A DNA stretch of 64,000 bases from Marinobacter halophilus (lineage in GTDB: Bacteria; Pseudomonadota; Gammaproteobacteria; Pseudomonadales; Oleiphilaceae), in contig NZ_PXNN01000017.1 in the NCBI RefSeq assembly GCF_003007685.1, positions 661,143 to 725,142 on the forward strand. The letters run 5' to 3'. The notes under the pieces are model-generated. The model saw only the letters and a program-made list of their open reading frames with translations. It was not told where the DNA came from and ran no database searches. The position numbers were made by a program, and so were the translations under genes. Position 1 is the first letter of the stretch; the number at the start of each line of letters is the position of its first letter. Shown piece by piece: positions 47,082-56,625 of this stretch.

Positions 47082-47108
47082 AATGGGGCTCACCAAAGGC
47101 TTTTCAAC
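47082..47108 (-). promoter_or_regulatory. Sigma-32 heat-shock promoter of groES-groEL
   Basis: On the minus strand TTGAAA (47108-47103), 13-nt spacer, CCCCATTT (47089-47082), matching the sigma-32 consensus and the E. coli groE -10 closely. It is about 155 bp upstream of the groES ATG, giving a leader that contains a GC-rich hairpin-forming part. It partly lies just past the fxsA stop. Confidence 0.82.
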
Positions 47109-47127
47109 ACCCTGAGACGAAAAAATT

Positions 47128-47667
47128 TCACTTTTTTTCGAGCTTGTCGCGGTCGGATTCGGTCTGGTCCTGGTACTCACCCTCGATAATGTCGCCATTG
47201 GCATCCCGATCGAACGGCCGCTGCGGTCCAAATGGGCCATGCCCGTCAAACGGCCCCTGCCCGAATGGTCCGGCACCGCCACCTGCACGGAAGGTAAAGC
47301 CCCGGCTTTGCCCCGCTACCGTCATCCGCTTCAGCGCCTTGGCCGCCAACCAATGCCGCGACCCCGGTAGCAAGCAGGCAAAACCCACCGCATCGGTGAT
47401 GAACCCCGGCGTCAACAACAAGGCACCGCCGACAGCCAGAATCAGCCCCTCGGCCACCTCCCTGGCCGGCAACTCACCACTGTTCAACCGCTGATTCGCC
47501 CGCAACAGCGTTGCCAACCCCTGCTGGCGCAGAAGCCAGGCACCAATCACCGCGGTCAGCAACACCAGCCCGATGGTGTTCACCACCCCGATCAAGCCGC
47601 CCACCTTGATAAGAACCACCATCTCGGCGATGGGCATGATGATAAAAAGAAAGAGGAAAACTGGCAT
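47128..47667 (-). CDS. fxsA: FxsA family membrane protein
   Basis: 179-residue inner-membrane protein with the FxsA pattern: MPVFLFLFIIMPIAEMVVLI, GLVLLTAVIGAWLLRQQG and a GLILAVGGALLLTPGFITDAVG segment. About three to four hydrophobic helices are followed by a soluble acidic tail with repeated GPFG/GP motifs. FxsA affects phage T7 exclusion by F plasmid in E. coli; a wider function is unknown. It lies next to groES, a common arrangement. Confidence 0.88.
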   Translation of the reverse strand: MPVFLFLFIIMPIAEMVVLIKVGGLIGVVNTIGLVLLTAVIGAWLLRQQGLATLLRANQRLNSGELPAREVAEGLILAVGGALLLTPGFITDAVGFACLLPGSRHWLAAKALKRMTVAGQSRGFTFRAGGGAGPFGQGPFDGHGPFGPQRPFDRDANGDIIEGEYQDQTESDRDKLEKK

Positions 47668-47735
47668 GACGGCCTCACGGACAAGAAGGTGTGTTCAGTC
47701 AGGTCTGGTATACTCCCAGCCCTAAAAACGAAAAA

Positions 47736-47761
47736 CGGCCTGTAGCCAAACCCACAGGCCG
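47736..47761 (-). terminator. Hairpin with T-tracts upstream of fxsA, possible attenuator
   Basis: CGGCCTGT and ACAGGCCG form an 8-bp stem. On the minus strand it is followed by TTTTTCGTTTTT, the classic terminator layout, yet it lies in the fxsA leader region with no minus-strand gene behind it. Confidence 0.5.
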
Positions 47762-47821
47762 GGCAGACCATGGGCGCACAGTTAAACCTAAATACGTTGT
47801 AAGAGTAACTAAGGGCAAACC

Positions 47822-48583
47822 ATGAAACTTCAAGACTCCGTAATTGCAATCACCGGCGCCGGTCAGGGCCTGGGCCGCGCCATGGCCGAATACCTGGCTG
47901 CGAAAGGCGCCAACGTCGCCCTCATCGACCTGATGGAAGACAAACTGGCCGAAGCCGCCGACGCCTGCAAACAAGCTGGCGGCGACGCCAAAACCTACGT
48001 CTGCAACGTCGCCAAAGAAGAAGACGTCGAACAAACCTTCCAGGCGATCGTCAACGACTTCGGCCACCTCAACGGACTGGTCAACAACGCCGGCATCCTA
48101 CGCGACGGCCTGCTGGTCAAATTCAAGGATGGCAAACTCGACAAGCGCATGGAACTGAGCCAGTGGCAGTCGGTGATCGACGTCAACCTCACCGGCGTGT
48201 TCCTGTGCGGCCGTGAAGCTGCCACCCGCATGATCGACAACGGCGATCAGGGCGTGATCATCAACATCGCCTCCATCTCCCGCGCCGGCAACATGGGCCA
48301 AAGCAACTACTCCGCCGCCAAGGCCGGCGTATCCGCCCTGGTACCGGTCTGGGCCAAAGAACTGGCCCGCTACGGCATCCGCTGCATGGGCATCGCCCCA
48401 GGCTTCATCGAAACCGAAATGACCGCCTCCATGAAGCCCGAAGCCCTGGAGAAAATGACCGCCGGCATTCCCCTTAAGCGCATGGGCCAGCCGAACGAAA
48501 TCGCCTCCGCCGTCGCCTTCATCTTTGAGAACGACTACGTCTCCGGTCGCATGATCGAAGTCGACGGCGCCCTGCGCCTGTAG
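47822..48583 (+). CDS. SDR-family oxidoreductase, FabG-like
   Basis: 253-residue short-chain dehydrogenase. Cofactor motif TGAGQGLGRAM (about 11-21), NNAG motif, Ser/Tyr/Lys of the active site in NIASISRAGNMGQSNYSAAK, and GFIETEMT near the C-terminus, the typical FabG layout. It is annotated as 3-oxoacyl-ACP reductase-like; the true substrate could also be another ketone. It is not in a fab operon, so it is likely a paralogue. Strong terminator after the stop. Confidence 0.82.
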   Translation: MKLQDSVIAITGAGQGLGRAMAEYLAAKGANVALIDLMEDKLAEAADACKQAGGDAKTYVCNVAKEEDVEQTFQAIVNDFGHLNGLVNNAGILRDGLLVKFKDGKLDKRMELSQWQSVIDVNLTGVFLCGREAATRMIDNGDQGVIINIASISRAGNMGQSNYSAAKAGVSALVPVWAKELARYGIRCMGIAPGFIETEMTASMKPEALEKMTAGIPLKRMGQPNEIASAVAFIFENDYVSGRMIEVDGALRL

Positions 48584-48614
48584 TCAGCCCCGCCTGATGG
48601 CGTGAAGTGAAAAC

Positions 48615-48655
48615 AAAACGGGCCCTGATCATCACAATCAGGGCCCGTTTTTTTT
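48615..48655. terminator. Bidirectional terminator between fabG-like and fumarase genes
   Basis: Perfect 15-bp stem AAAACGGGCCCTGAT/ATCAGGGCCCGTTTT with a 7-nt loop and T-run on the plus strand and A-run opposite. It ends both convergent transcripts. Confidence 0.94.
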
Positions 48656-48673
48656 GCTCCGCAGAACGTCAGA

Positions 48674-50188
48674 TCACAACGCTTTAGCCGCAATGATCTT
48701 GTCGTGCCACTCAACCGGACCGGTCTGGTGTACAGAGCTGCCGCGAGAATCCACCGCCACGGTCACCGGCATGTCTTCCACCTCGAACTCGTAGATGGCT
48801 TCCATACCCAGCTCTTCAAAGGCCACCACTTCGGCACCCTTGATAGCCTTGGATACCAGGTAAGCGGCACCGCCGACTGCCATCAGATACACCGCACCGA
48901 ACTCCTTAATGGCGTCGATGGCGACCTGGCCACGCTCAGCCTTGCCGATCATCCCGGTCAGGCCGGTCTTGTCCAGCATGGTGCGGGTGAACTTGTCCAT
49001 CCGGGTCGCGGTAGTGGGGCCAGCAGGGCCAACCACTTCTTCACGAATCGGATCCACCGGGCCCACGTAATAAATGAAGCGGCCTTTCAGATCCACCGGC
49101 AGCTCTTCGCCGCGCTCGATCATGTCCACCATCTTTTTATGGGCCGCATCACGGCCGGTCAGCATCTTGCCGGACAGCAGAACCGTCTCGCCCGGCTGCC
49201 AGTCCTTCACATCTTCCGGGGTGACGGTGTCCAGGTTTACCCGGCGTACGTTAGCGCCCACTTCCCAGGTGATTTCCGGCCAGTCTTCAAGGCTCGGCGG
49301 AGTCTGCAGAGACGGGCCAGTACCATCCAGCACAAAGTGCGCGTGGCGAGTAGCCGCACAGTTCGGAATAATTGCCACCGGCTTGTTGGCGGCGTGGGTC
49401 GGGAAATCCTTGACCTTCACATCCAGCACCGTGGTCAGGCCACCCAGGCCCTGGGCACCGATACCCAGCTCGTTGACCTTCTCGAACAGCTCCAGGCGCA
49501 GCTCTTCCGAACGGTTGGAGGCACCACGGGCCTGCAGATCGTGAATATCGATCGGCTCCAGCAGGGCTTCCTTGGCCAGCTCCATCGCCTTCTCGGCGGT
49601 ACCACCAATGCCGATACCCAGCATGCCTGGCGGACACCAGCCAGCGCCCATCTGCGGCACCATCTTCAGCACCCAGTCCACCACCGAATCCGACGGGTTC
49701 AGCATGGCAAACTTGGACTTGGCTTCAGAGCCGCCGCCCTTGGCCGCCACGTGGATTTCGACCGTGTTACCAGGCACCATCTTGTAATGAATGATGGCAG
49801 GGGTGTTGTCTTTGGTGTTCTGGCGCTTGCCGTCCGGATCGGCCAGCACGGAGGCGCGCAGCACATTGTCCGGATGGGTGTAGGCACGGCGCACGCCCTC
49901 GTTGATGACGTCGTCCAGCGCCATGTCGCACTCAAACTTCACATCCATACCGATGTTCACGAACACGGTCACAATACCGGTGTCCTGACAGATCGGGCGA
50001 TGGCCCTGGGCGCACATGCGGGAGTTGATCAGAATCTGGGCAATGGCATCTTTGGCTGCCTGGGACTCTTCCCGCTGATAGGCCTCGTACACGGCCTGAA
50101 TAAAATCTTTCGGGTGGTAGTAGGAAATAAACTGCAGCGCATCGGCTACGCTTTCGATCAGGTCGTCCTGGCGGATCACGGTGGTCAT
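48674..50188 (-). CDS. Fumarate hydratase class I (iron-sulfur)
   Basis: 504-residue homologue of E. coli FumA/FumB, oxygen-sensitive 4Fe-4S fumarase of the TCA cycle. Cysteine-containing motif MCAQGHRPICQDTG plus the later NCAATRHAHFVLDG carry cluster and substrate residues; the C-terminal beta domain (VGPAGPTTATRMDKFTRTML) is present. The ATG at 50188 (MTTVIRQDD) follows GAGG; a longer frame is rejected. Confidence 0.95.
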   Translation of the reverse strand: MTTVIRQDDLIESVADALQFISYYHPKDFIQAVYEAYQREESQAAKDAIAQILINSRMCAQGHRPICQDTGIVTVFVNIGMDVKFECDMALDDVINEGVRRAYTHPDNVLRASVLADPDGKRQNTKDNTPAIIHYKMVPGNTVEIHVAAKGGGSEAKSKFAMLNPSDSVVDWVLKMVPQMGAGWCPPGMLGIGIGGTAEKAMELAKEALLEPIDIHDLQARGASNRSEELRLELFEKVNELGIGAQGLGGLTTVLDVKVKDFPTHAANKPVAIIPNCAATRHAHFVLDGTGPSLQTPPSLEDWPEITWEVGANVRRVNLDTVTPEDVKDWQPGETVLLSGKMLTGRDAAHKKMVDMIERGEELPVDLKGRFIYYVGPVDPIREEVVGPAGPTTATRMDKFTRTMLDKTGLTGMIGKAERGQVAIDAIKEFGAVYLMAVGGAAYLVSKAIKGAEVVAFEELGMEAIYEFEVEDMPVTVAVDSRGSSVHQTGPVEWHDKIIAAKAL

Positions 50189-50662
50189 AGTCGCCTCATC
50201 AGCTTTCTGATTATCGGAAGTGCGCGGAGCCGCCAAAGCAGCCCCTGCTATATAAGGAAGCGAGAGTTTACCAGAAATTCCCGCGCGCGAGTGATGCGAC
50301 GGAAGGCGAACAATCCATGATCAGCCAAGACAGAATGAATGGCAGTTATCGGACTGTTTCGAAACAAATTGTTAAAAGCCTGTAGTCTGTGCCCTGCGGA
50401 ACTCGACAAACCCACCACCGCCCACTATTTTTCTGAGAGGCCACTCCAACTGTGCGAGGAGGGATTCCAAAAGCAGAATCACACTTTTGGCTGATCAACA
50501 CTTGCCAGACTGTCGCTATAGTCGACGATACAGTAATTGGCTTTACGTGCTGGCTACAACTTCAGACAAACAAGCAGAACAGGCAAAAGCACGGATTTCC
50601 GGGGAAGACCGGCTCCGTCTACGCCGGATATAACGACACAACAACAGGAAAAGGTTTCACCC
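50189..50662. other. 474-bp intergenic region between fumarase and lipase genes
   Basis: Divergent promoter region for the class I fumarase and the lipase. It holds a perfect palindrome TGTTTCGAAACA at 50355-50366, followed by AT-rich TTGTTAAAA that could belong to a promoter. I see no RNA gene, no repeat and no further coding region with a ribosome site. Confidence 0.6.
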
Positions 50663-53600
50663 ATGTTCAAGAAAACTCTAATAAGTCTTGCCGTGGCTTC
50701 TTCCCTTGGGTTGACTGGCTGCTTTGATAGCGCCAACGATGGGGGTAATGCGAATCCGGATTATAAGATCACCGACACGACCATCGATCGCAGTTTAGTA
50801 CGTCCGATATTCGATCCTAACCCGCTATCAGAAAACTTCAGCGTACCGACACATTTTGACCTGCTGCTGCTACTGGGTGCGACCCAGAGCCCACACCACG
50901 ACTTCACCGCACCCGCATCTGGCCCTGAGCCAGTAAGAAGTGCACTAAATAGCTTGTCGGGTTTTTCTACAACCAGCGCCTTTAACGTCCGTTTTGACGG
51001 TGAGTTAAATGCAGGCTCTGTCTTGGCTGGGCAAACTGTGTTTCTCATTGCGCTTGAAACAGACTCACCCCTCAAAGGCACACCGGCAGAACTGGCTCTT
51101 CCTGCGGTCAATCCTGCCGATATAGCCGGACTTGCTCCAGATGCGAGTCAGCCCAAGTTCCGGGCGGAAGCCGTAAACGTTGATAACGGCTCAAATAATG
51201 CCATTCGCATTACCCCACTCGAACCACTCGAAGAAGGACGCAAGTACCTTGTACTGATTGGCGATGGCGTGAAAGGGGCCAATGACAAGAGTATTGATCA
51301 ATCTGTTCAGGGTAGAGCTCTTGCAGAAGGCGTGCTGGGCAACCCAGCTCTCGCTAATGTCAAGGCCATTGTCAGCGGCCTGAATAATCTGGGAAGCTCG
51401 ATACTGACAGCCGCCGGTCAAGAAGTGGCACTTGCCTATACATTTACGACGAACGCAGACTCACAGGTTCTGCGGACGATGATGACCCCTCTTGTCTCTT
51501 CAACAAAACTGGGGCAACAGATCGGCTTTACTGCGCAGCTGAAAGCGGTCAGAGACGTCTATACCGACCTTAATTTTTCTGAACTGACCACAAAACTTAA
51601 AGATTTGGGAGCTAAGGCCGCACTAGTGGGCGCGGGCCAGCTGGACATCAGCACACTGCCGCTCAAGGAGCAACAGGTCATTGGCAAACTTGGTCAACTG
51701 TCTACCATTACGACTGAAGCAAAACTCACGGCTGCTGTTACGAATGAAGTACTTAACGGAACCATTCACCTACCACAGCCACGCCCGAACCTGTTCCTGG
51801 GCAACAAGCCAGCAACTGACCTGCTGACCATTCAAGGACTGGCATTTCAGGCAGGTCAAACCGGAACACCAAACCCGATTGTAGAAGCTGCAAAACAGGT
51901 CACTGTTGCCGAAGGGGCGATCCAACTGCCGTACTTCCAGCATCTGCCTGGCACTTCGGGTAGCGGCCTTACCGACGGTAGCTGGCAGGGCAACACTACT
52001 CTGGAAGCAAACCTGAATAGCGCCCTCAGCCCGGATGGCAACGACGTATTCCAGTTCCTACGCGATGGCAAGAACGCTGATGGCTCCGTTGGCCCTCTAA
52101 ACGTAAACGGCAACTTCCCATTCCCGGAGAAGCAAGCTAATACTACTGTGCCGGTTGTTGTATTCCTGCCATCGCTGGATGATCCCGATACGACAGATAT
52201 TAATGAGCGTCCAACGATCTGTAATGATCCGGTCGCACCTAACGGCATCACTATTTTCCAGCACGGCATCACTGTCGATCGCAGCGTGTCTATGCTTCCG
52301 GCAATTCTCCTGGCACAACAAAGTTGCCAGGCTGTTGTCGCTATTGACCAGCCACTTCACGGCCTTGGTGGAAGCACCGTCGGGTCGGTTCCCGGCTTGA
52401 CGCCTTTGGATGAAAGTGCCGTATTGGCAAATGCCCAAGGAACACTCCAAGCCTATGTTACAGCTCTTGGTGGCGCAGCAAATGTTCCTGTAGCTTGCAG
52501 TGATGCAAACCTTGCAGATCCAAATACCTCAGACACCACCCAGTTCGCCTGCCTGCAAGTTGACGGCATGAGCAAGCTGCTCGCGGCCGATTATACCGGG
52601 GAACGTCACTTTGGCTTCACCAGAGATATGGCGGCAGCTGGCATTGCCGCAAAGAGCGCAGCGGAAATTACCGCAGTGTCGTCTGGAAGCCTCTTTATTA
52701 ACCCTGGCAACATGCTCAATGGCCGAGACAACTTGCGTCAGAGCGTGGTTGACCTCATCAACGTTGCGGCAACAGTAAAATTGATGCCAATAATTGATGT
52801 GACGGGTTACGATCAAGCGGGCGCCCCCACTGGTGAGCCGGATGGATTGAATGACCCCATCCTTAAAGATGTGGCATCAGTCAACTTTATCGGCCATTCT
52901 CTCGGTGGCATCTCAGGTACCGTATTTGCCGCACTCAGCAATGATACGGCACTGAACGGAACACTTAATGGCCTGTATCAGTCAGCGGGTAAGAGCATTA
53001 CCTACCCAAAGCTGGACTCCGTTGTGTTGCACAATACCGGAGGCCAGGTCACCCGCTTGCTGGAAAATTCCGAGACTCGTTCCGGGGATCTGCTTGACGG
53101 CCTAGCTGCCAACGGCATTACGCAGAAGACCTCAAACTTCGAGAACTTCTTCTACGTATTCCAGTCCGTGGTTGATGGTACTGACTCGGTAAACTTCTCA
53201 CTGGAGCTTGGAAATTCAACTGACAATCTACTCATCACCTCAGTGACCGGTGACAGCACGGTTCCGAACGAGGCAAACGTCAACCCTCTTGGCAACGCTT
53301 ACCCAGCACCACTGGCGGGCACAGAGCCAATGATGGCCCTGATGGATATTGGCAAAGGCGGATTGAAGCTGGCAGATGGAACTGAAGGATTGGCGCTTGT
53401 CGACTCCGACAGCAGTGGAACCAAGGCGTTGCCCGCGGCTTCCTTCTTTGCCGGTACCAACCCCTGCACCGAGGCCAATCACGGCACTTTCGTGGGACCG
53501 ATTGTCGACAATGAAAGCTGTGAGGGCGGCAAAGCCATCACCAGCACTGCCTTCACTGCCATGATCGCTCAAACTGTTGGCGCCGTATCAGGATCAGGCT

Positions 53601-53719
53601 TCGCCTTTGGCTCTGACGCAGCGTTACAGGTAGGCCCGCAAGCTGCTGGCGCCATCGGCCTGTCTCTTGGCGTGAGCCCAACTCTGGACCGCGCTTTGGA
53701 CCAGGACAAAGCCCAATAA
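50663..53719 (+). CDS. VolA/Pla-1-like extracellular lipase lipoprotein
   Basis: 1018-residue exported lipoprotein: signal peptide with lipobox LTGC (Cys20), then a large N-terminal domain typical of the bacterial virulence-factor lipase family, and a C-terminal alpha/beta-hydrolase with GHSLGG, whose nucleophile is Ser746. The family includes Vibrio cholerae VolA, a surface-exposed lysophospholipase lipoprotein. It likely hydrolyses lipids outside the cell. The ATG at 50663 follows GGAAAAGG; the longer frame from 50537 has no signal peptide at its start. A strong terminator follows. Confidence 0.85.
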   Translation: MFKKTLISLAVASSLGLTGCFDSANDGGNANPDYKITDTTIDRSLVRPIFDPNPLSENFSVPTHFDLLLLLGATQSPHHDFTAPASGPEPVRSALNSLSGFSTTSAFNVRFDGELNAGSVLAGQTVFLIALETDSPLKGTPAELALPAVNPADIAGLAPDASQPKFRAEAVNVDNGSNNAIRITPLEPLEEGRKYLVLIGDGVKGANDKSIDQSVQGRALAEGVLGNPALANVKAIVSGLNNLGSSILTAAGQEVALAYTFTTNADSQVLRTMMTPLVSSTKLGQQIGFTAQLKAVRDVYTDLNFSELTTKLKDLGAKAALVGAGQLDISTLPLKEQQVIGKLGQLSTITTEAKLTAAVTNEVLNGTIHLPQPRPNLFLGNKPATDLLTIQGLAFQAGQTGTPNPIVEAAKQVTVAEGAIQLPYFQHLPGTSGSGLTDGSWQGNTTLEANLNSALSPDGNDVFQFLRDGKNADGSVGPLNVNGNFPFPEKQANTTVPVVVFLPSLDDPDTTDINERPTICNDPVAPNGITIFQHGITVDRSVSMLPAILLAQQSCQAVVAIDQPLHGLGGSTVGSVPGLTPLDESAVLANAQGTLQAYVTALGGAANVPVACSDANLADPNTSDTTQFACLQVDGMSKLLAADYTGERHFGFTRDMAAAGIAAKSAAEITAVSSGSLFINPGNMLNGRDNLRQSVVDLINVAATVKLMPIIDVTGYDQAGAPTGEPDGLNDPILKDVASVNFIGHSLGGISGTVFAALSNDTALNGTLNGLYQSAGKSITYPKLDSVVLHNTGGQVTRLLENSETRSGDLLDGLAANGITQKTSNFENFFYVFQSVVDGTDSVNFSLELGNSTDNLLITSVTGDSTVPNEANVNPLGNAYPAPLAGTEPMMALMDIGKGGLKLADGTEGLALVDSDSSGTKALPAASFFAGTNPCTEANHGTFVGPIVDNESCEGGKAITSTAFTAMIAQTVGAVSGSGFAFGSDAALQVGPQAAGAIGLSLGVSPTLDRALDQDKAQ

Positions 53720-53748
53720 AGCTCAGTGTAAATTAGCTTAATGAGTAT

Positions 53749-53776
53749 AGCCCCGGCACATGCCGGGGCTTTTTTT
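53749..53776 (+). terminator. Rho-independent terminator of the lipase gene
   Basis: AGCCCCGGCA and TGCCGGGGCT arms with almost no loop, followed by seven T, 30 bp past the stop. Confidence 0.93.
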
Positions 53777-53825
53777 ATGGTGAATCACAGGCCCCGCAAA
53801 GAGTCCACAAGCAGTTGCCGATCTC

Positions 53826-56483
53826 TCACTCCTGCCTAATCACCGTCCGCCCCTGAAGCAAAATATTCGCCTCAATATCCTCCTCAGTGAATACCAGCTC
53901 GCGATACGCCTTCCTGGAATACTGCTCACTTTGATCACTGAAGAACGGCGACCTGGCATCGGTCGACTGCGAGTAACTCAAAAGGCCATAGGCTTCAGGG
54001 CCGTTGTCGGTAAACTCCAGTCCGAAGTGCCAGCTAGTACCCCGCGCCACCAACCAACCCTCTACGCCATCCGAACCGTCTGAGAGGCCAGCGGTGTTCG
54101 GGATGGTGTCAGGGGCAAGCCGTGGAAATCGGGTGTCTTCCGCAAACAAGTCAGGGGCAACGCCGATGGCATTGAAGGCACCGTCAACCAGTTCATCGCC
54201 ACCATGCCAGGGGATGGGGTCAGTCTGGAATATCGGCGTACCGCCCGTGCCCGGCACCACGCCGCCGGACGGGCGGTAGAATTGCAGGTCACCGAGGGTA
54301 GCCGTCGGCGAGATACCCTGGGACTGCAAGGCACTGACGCCATCGGCAAGCGCCCGCAGCATGGTGTCGTCCGGGGTACCCGCATTCACCGGAGATGGGT
54401 CTGCAGGCGTACCCACCGGATCGGCCGGGTTGAAGGGCGTGGTCAGATCGGTGGCCAGGTCATGCAGATAGTTCGCCATGAACACCCGGAAGATGTGAGC
54501 ACCCATGCTGTCCATGTTGTATAGCCCGTCCCAGGAGCTCAACGCCGTGCACCAGGGGGCAAGATCAACACTGTTGACCGGAGTGTCTGCAATCGCCTCG
54601 CAGCGTTCAAGAAGCTCCGGCAGAAACTGCTCGGCGTACCAGCCCCGGTTGTTCCAGATCACCCCCAACAGCTCTTTCGCATTGAATCTGCCGTCTTGCC
54701 CGGCTGGTACTGGAGCACCCGTAAAGCCCGAATCCAGAGGATTCTGCAGCATCGTGATGCCCAGCCGGGTTCGGGCGTTGACGGGCACTTCTTCGGGGCC
54801 GAATAACGGGGAGTAGCCGGTCAGGAACTCATCCGGATTGGTTGCCCAGTGGCTGCTGTTGGAGTTCTGCACCCAGTCTGAGCGCACCAGTTTCGGCATC
54901 TGATCATAGGACACCAGCGGGCCACAGGCGGTTTCAACCCAGTCCTCCTGCGACGATCCTCCATCGAGCAGGGTGATGCCCAGATCGAACAGGCCGGCGT
55001 ATAATGGATTCCCGGCACGTCGGGCATTGACCTGCACAATGGCTTGCCCGGACAGGTTCGGCACCGAACTGCTGTCAATATAGAAGGCATTACCCTGGTC
55101 GTCAGCATAGGTTGTGTTGGTCCAGAGCGTGGATCCACAGCTCCGGAATACCTCCTGAAACTCTTCAAGATTGGTTGCCCGGCTCATCTGAAGCCAGGTA
55201 TCGAGAAGTCCCCCGCTATTGGCGTTGGCATCCCGATAGGTGTGCGCTACAGGTACCGAATCGTTGAGCACGCCCTGATCGCCCCATGCCGGCAAATTAC
55301 CGGGGAAGGCGTTTGCCGCAATCATCGGCCCATACTCGGAGAAGTAGAACGTGCGCTCCAGCACCAGCGGCTCCGCCATCCCGGCCATGCGGACTTCAAT
55401 CTGGTAAGTCTCGCTGGTAATCGGCTTCTCAATGCCATCTTTAACATAGGTCAGGGCATCGCCTTCCTTAAGGGCCAGTTCATACCAGGTGAACTGGCGA
55501 CTTGTCGTCACGGTCTGAGACCATGTCAGGTTTTCGTTGAAATTAATCAACGGTATTCCTGTGCCCATCAGCCCGGCGCCATGAACATTCAGATACCCCG
55601 GCACGGTCATCTGCACCTCATAAAGACGGCGATGTCCGGTGAACGGGAAGTGCGGATTTGCCAAAAGCGCACCACGCCCCTGCTCGGTCATGGTCTTGCC
55701 GATGCTCCAGGCGTTGCTGGCCAACCCTATATCCGAGAGGTTTGTGATTGATCTGGCTTCAGCCCGGGCGGTTGCCACAACGTTTTCGAGGAGCCTGTCC
55801 ACGTCTTCGGCATTGGTGCCCAAGCTTACAACGGTTGGCGCCGGGCTTTGTCCGGGGGGAACCGCCAAAAACAGAGCGCCGGTCGCGAACAAGGATCCGC
55901 TGGCATACTGACCAATCACACGGTAGTGGGCTAGCAGATCCACCGGCGTAATGGGCTTGACCCATTCCTGGCCAGCGCATTCCGCCGGCAAATCCGCCGG
56001 GTCTGTCTCTTTGACGAAACGGTTATAGCCATCGGTGAAGCCCTCGATCAGGGCCCGACTTTCCGGGCTTAACGTCGCTAATTCAGTCTCTGCTCCGGCG
56101 TAGATTTGCTGGGCCTTGAAGCTGAAATCGTTGATGATATTCAGCCCCACCTTGGCGTCGGGCCCGAACTCCAGATCCGGCCCCGGGCCAAAATACTTGG
56201 CCCACTCACTTCTCGCCTTAACGATTGCCTCGGCTAACATGCAGACGTTGTCCTGGGTCTGGGCATAACCATGGCCGAACGCTGCTGACTTCAAGTTGTC
56301 GGCGGTAATGTGAGGAACGCCACCCGTAGTCCGGCGAATGGTTGCCTCAAGCTTGCCATCCGCCGGGAACAGGTTGGTATCCAGGCTTTCGCTATCAGAA
56401 CAGCCCGTCAGAAGGTTACTGCCTAACAGCGCTACTATCAGGCTGAGGGCTTTGTAGCCGCTCGGTTCTTTCCTTGTCTTCAT
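53826..56483 (-). CDS. Penicillin/AHL acylase family lipoprotein
   Basis: 885-residue Ntn-hydrolase precursor. Signal peptide with lipobox LTGC (Cys28); alpha-subunit, then the processing site before Ser256 in GLASNAWSIG, which becomes the N-terminal nucleophile of the beta subunit. Beta-subunit motifs ALLANPHFPF and HGAGLMGTGIPLINFNENLTW follow. The family covers penicillin acylases and acyl-homoserine-lactone acylases (PvdQ, QuiP); which amide it cuts cannot be read from the sequence. A membrane-anchored Ntn acylase is less common than a soluble periplasmic one. It is convergent with the lipase gene. Confidence 0.85.
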   Translation of the reverse strand: MKTRKEPSGYKALSLIVALLGSNLLTGCSDSESLDTNLFPADGKLEATIRRTTGGVPHITADNLKSAAFGHGYAQTQDNVCMLAEAIVKARSEWAKYFGPGPDLEFGPDAKVGLNIINDFSFKAQQIYAGAETELATLSPESRALIEGFTDGYNRFVKETDPADLPAECAGQEWVKPITPVDLLAHYRVIGQYASGSLFATGALFLAVPPGQSPAPTVVSLGTNAEDVDRLLENVVATARAEARSITNLSDIGLASNAWSIGKTMTEQGRGALLANPHFPFTGHRRLYEVQMTVPGYLNVHGAGLMGTGIPLINFNENLTWSQTVTTSRQFTWYELALKEGDALTYVKDGIEKPITSETYQIEVRMAGMAEPLVLERTFYFSEYGPMIAANAFPGNLPAWGDQGVLNDSVPVAHTYRDANANSGGLLDTWLQMSRATNLEEFQEVFRSCGSTLWTNTTYADDQGNAFYIDSSSVPNLSGQAIVQVNARRAGNPLYAGLFDLGITLLDGGSSQEDWVETACGPLVSYDQMPKLVRSDWVQNSNSSHWATNPDEFLTGYSPLFGPEEVPVNARTRLGITMLQNPLDSGFTGAPVPAGQDGRFNAKELLGVIWNNRGWYAEQFLPELLERCEAIADTPVNSVDLAPWCTALSSWDGLYNMDSMGAHIFRVFMANYLHDLATDLTTPFNPADPVGTPADPSPVNAGTPDDTMLRALADGVSALQSQGISPTATLGDLQFYRPSGGVVPGTGGTPIFQTDPIPWHGGDELVDGAFNAIGVAPDLFAEDTRFPRLAPDTIPNTAGLSDGSDGVEGWLVARGTSWHFGLEFTDNGPEAYGLLSYSQSTDARSPFFSDQSEQYSRKAYRELVFTEEDIEANILLQGRTVIRQE

Positions 56484-56625
56484 AGTGTTGTCCTTGTGTT
56501 AGCTCACTACGGAGTCACCGGCATGGTGACTTTAATAAAGCTAGCAGAACGCACACCTTCAACCAGGAAAACCGGGCGGGTACCGGGATTTTTCTGCGGG
56601 CGCTGCTGGCCCGCGTCGAGGAATT

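Noticed and set aside
48704..50320. 538-residue plus-strand open frame opposite the fumarase
   Set aside because: Histidine/glycine/arginine-rich shadow translation of the class I fumarase; no start signal or known domain.
50355..50366. PsrA operator before the lipase gene
   Set aside because: The dyad is GTTTC-GAAAC, the inverse of the PsrA half-site order, so it does not fit that consensus.
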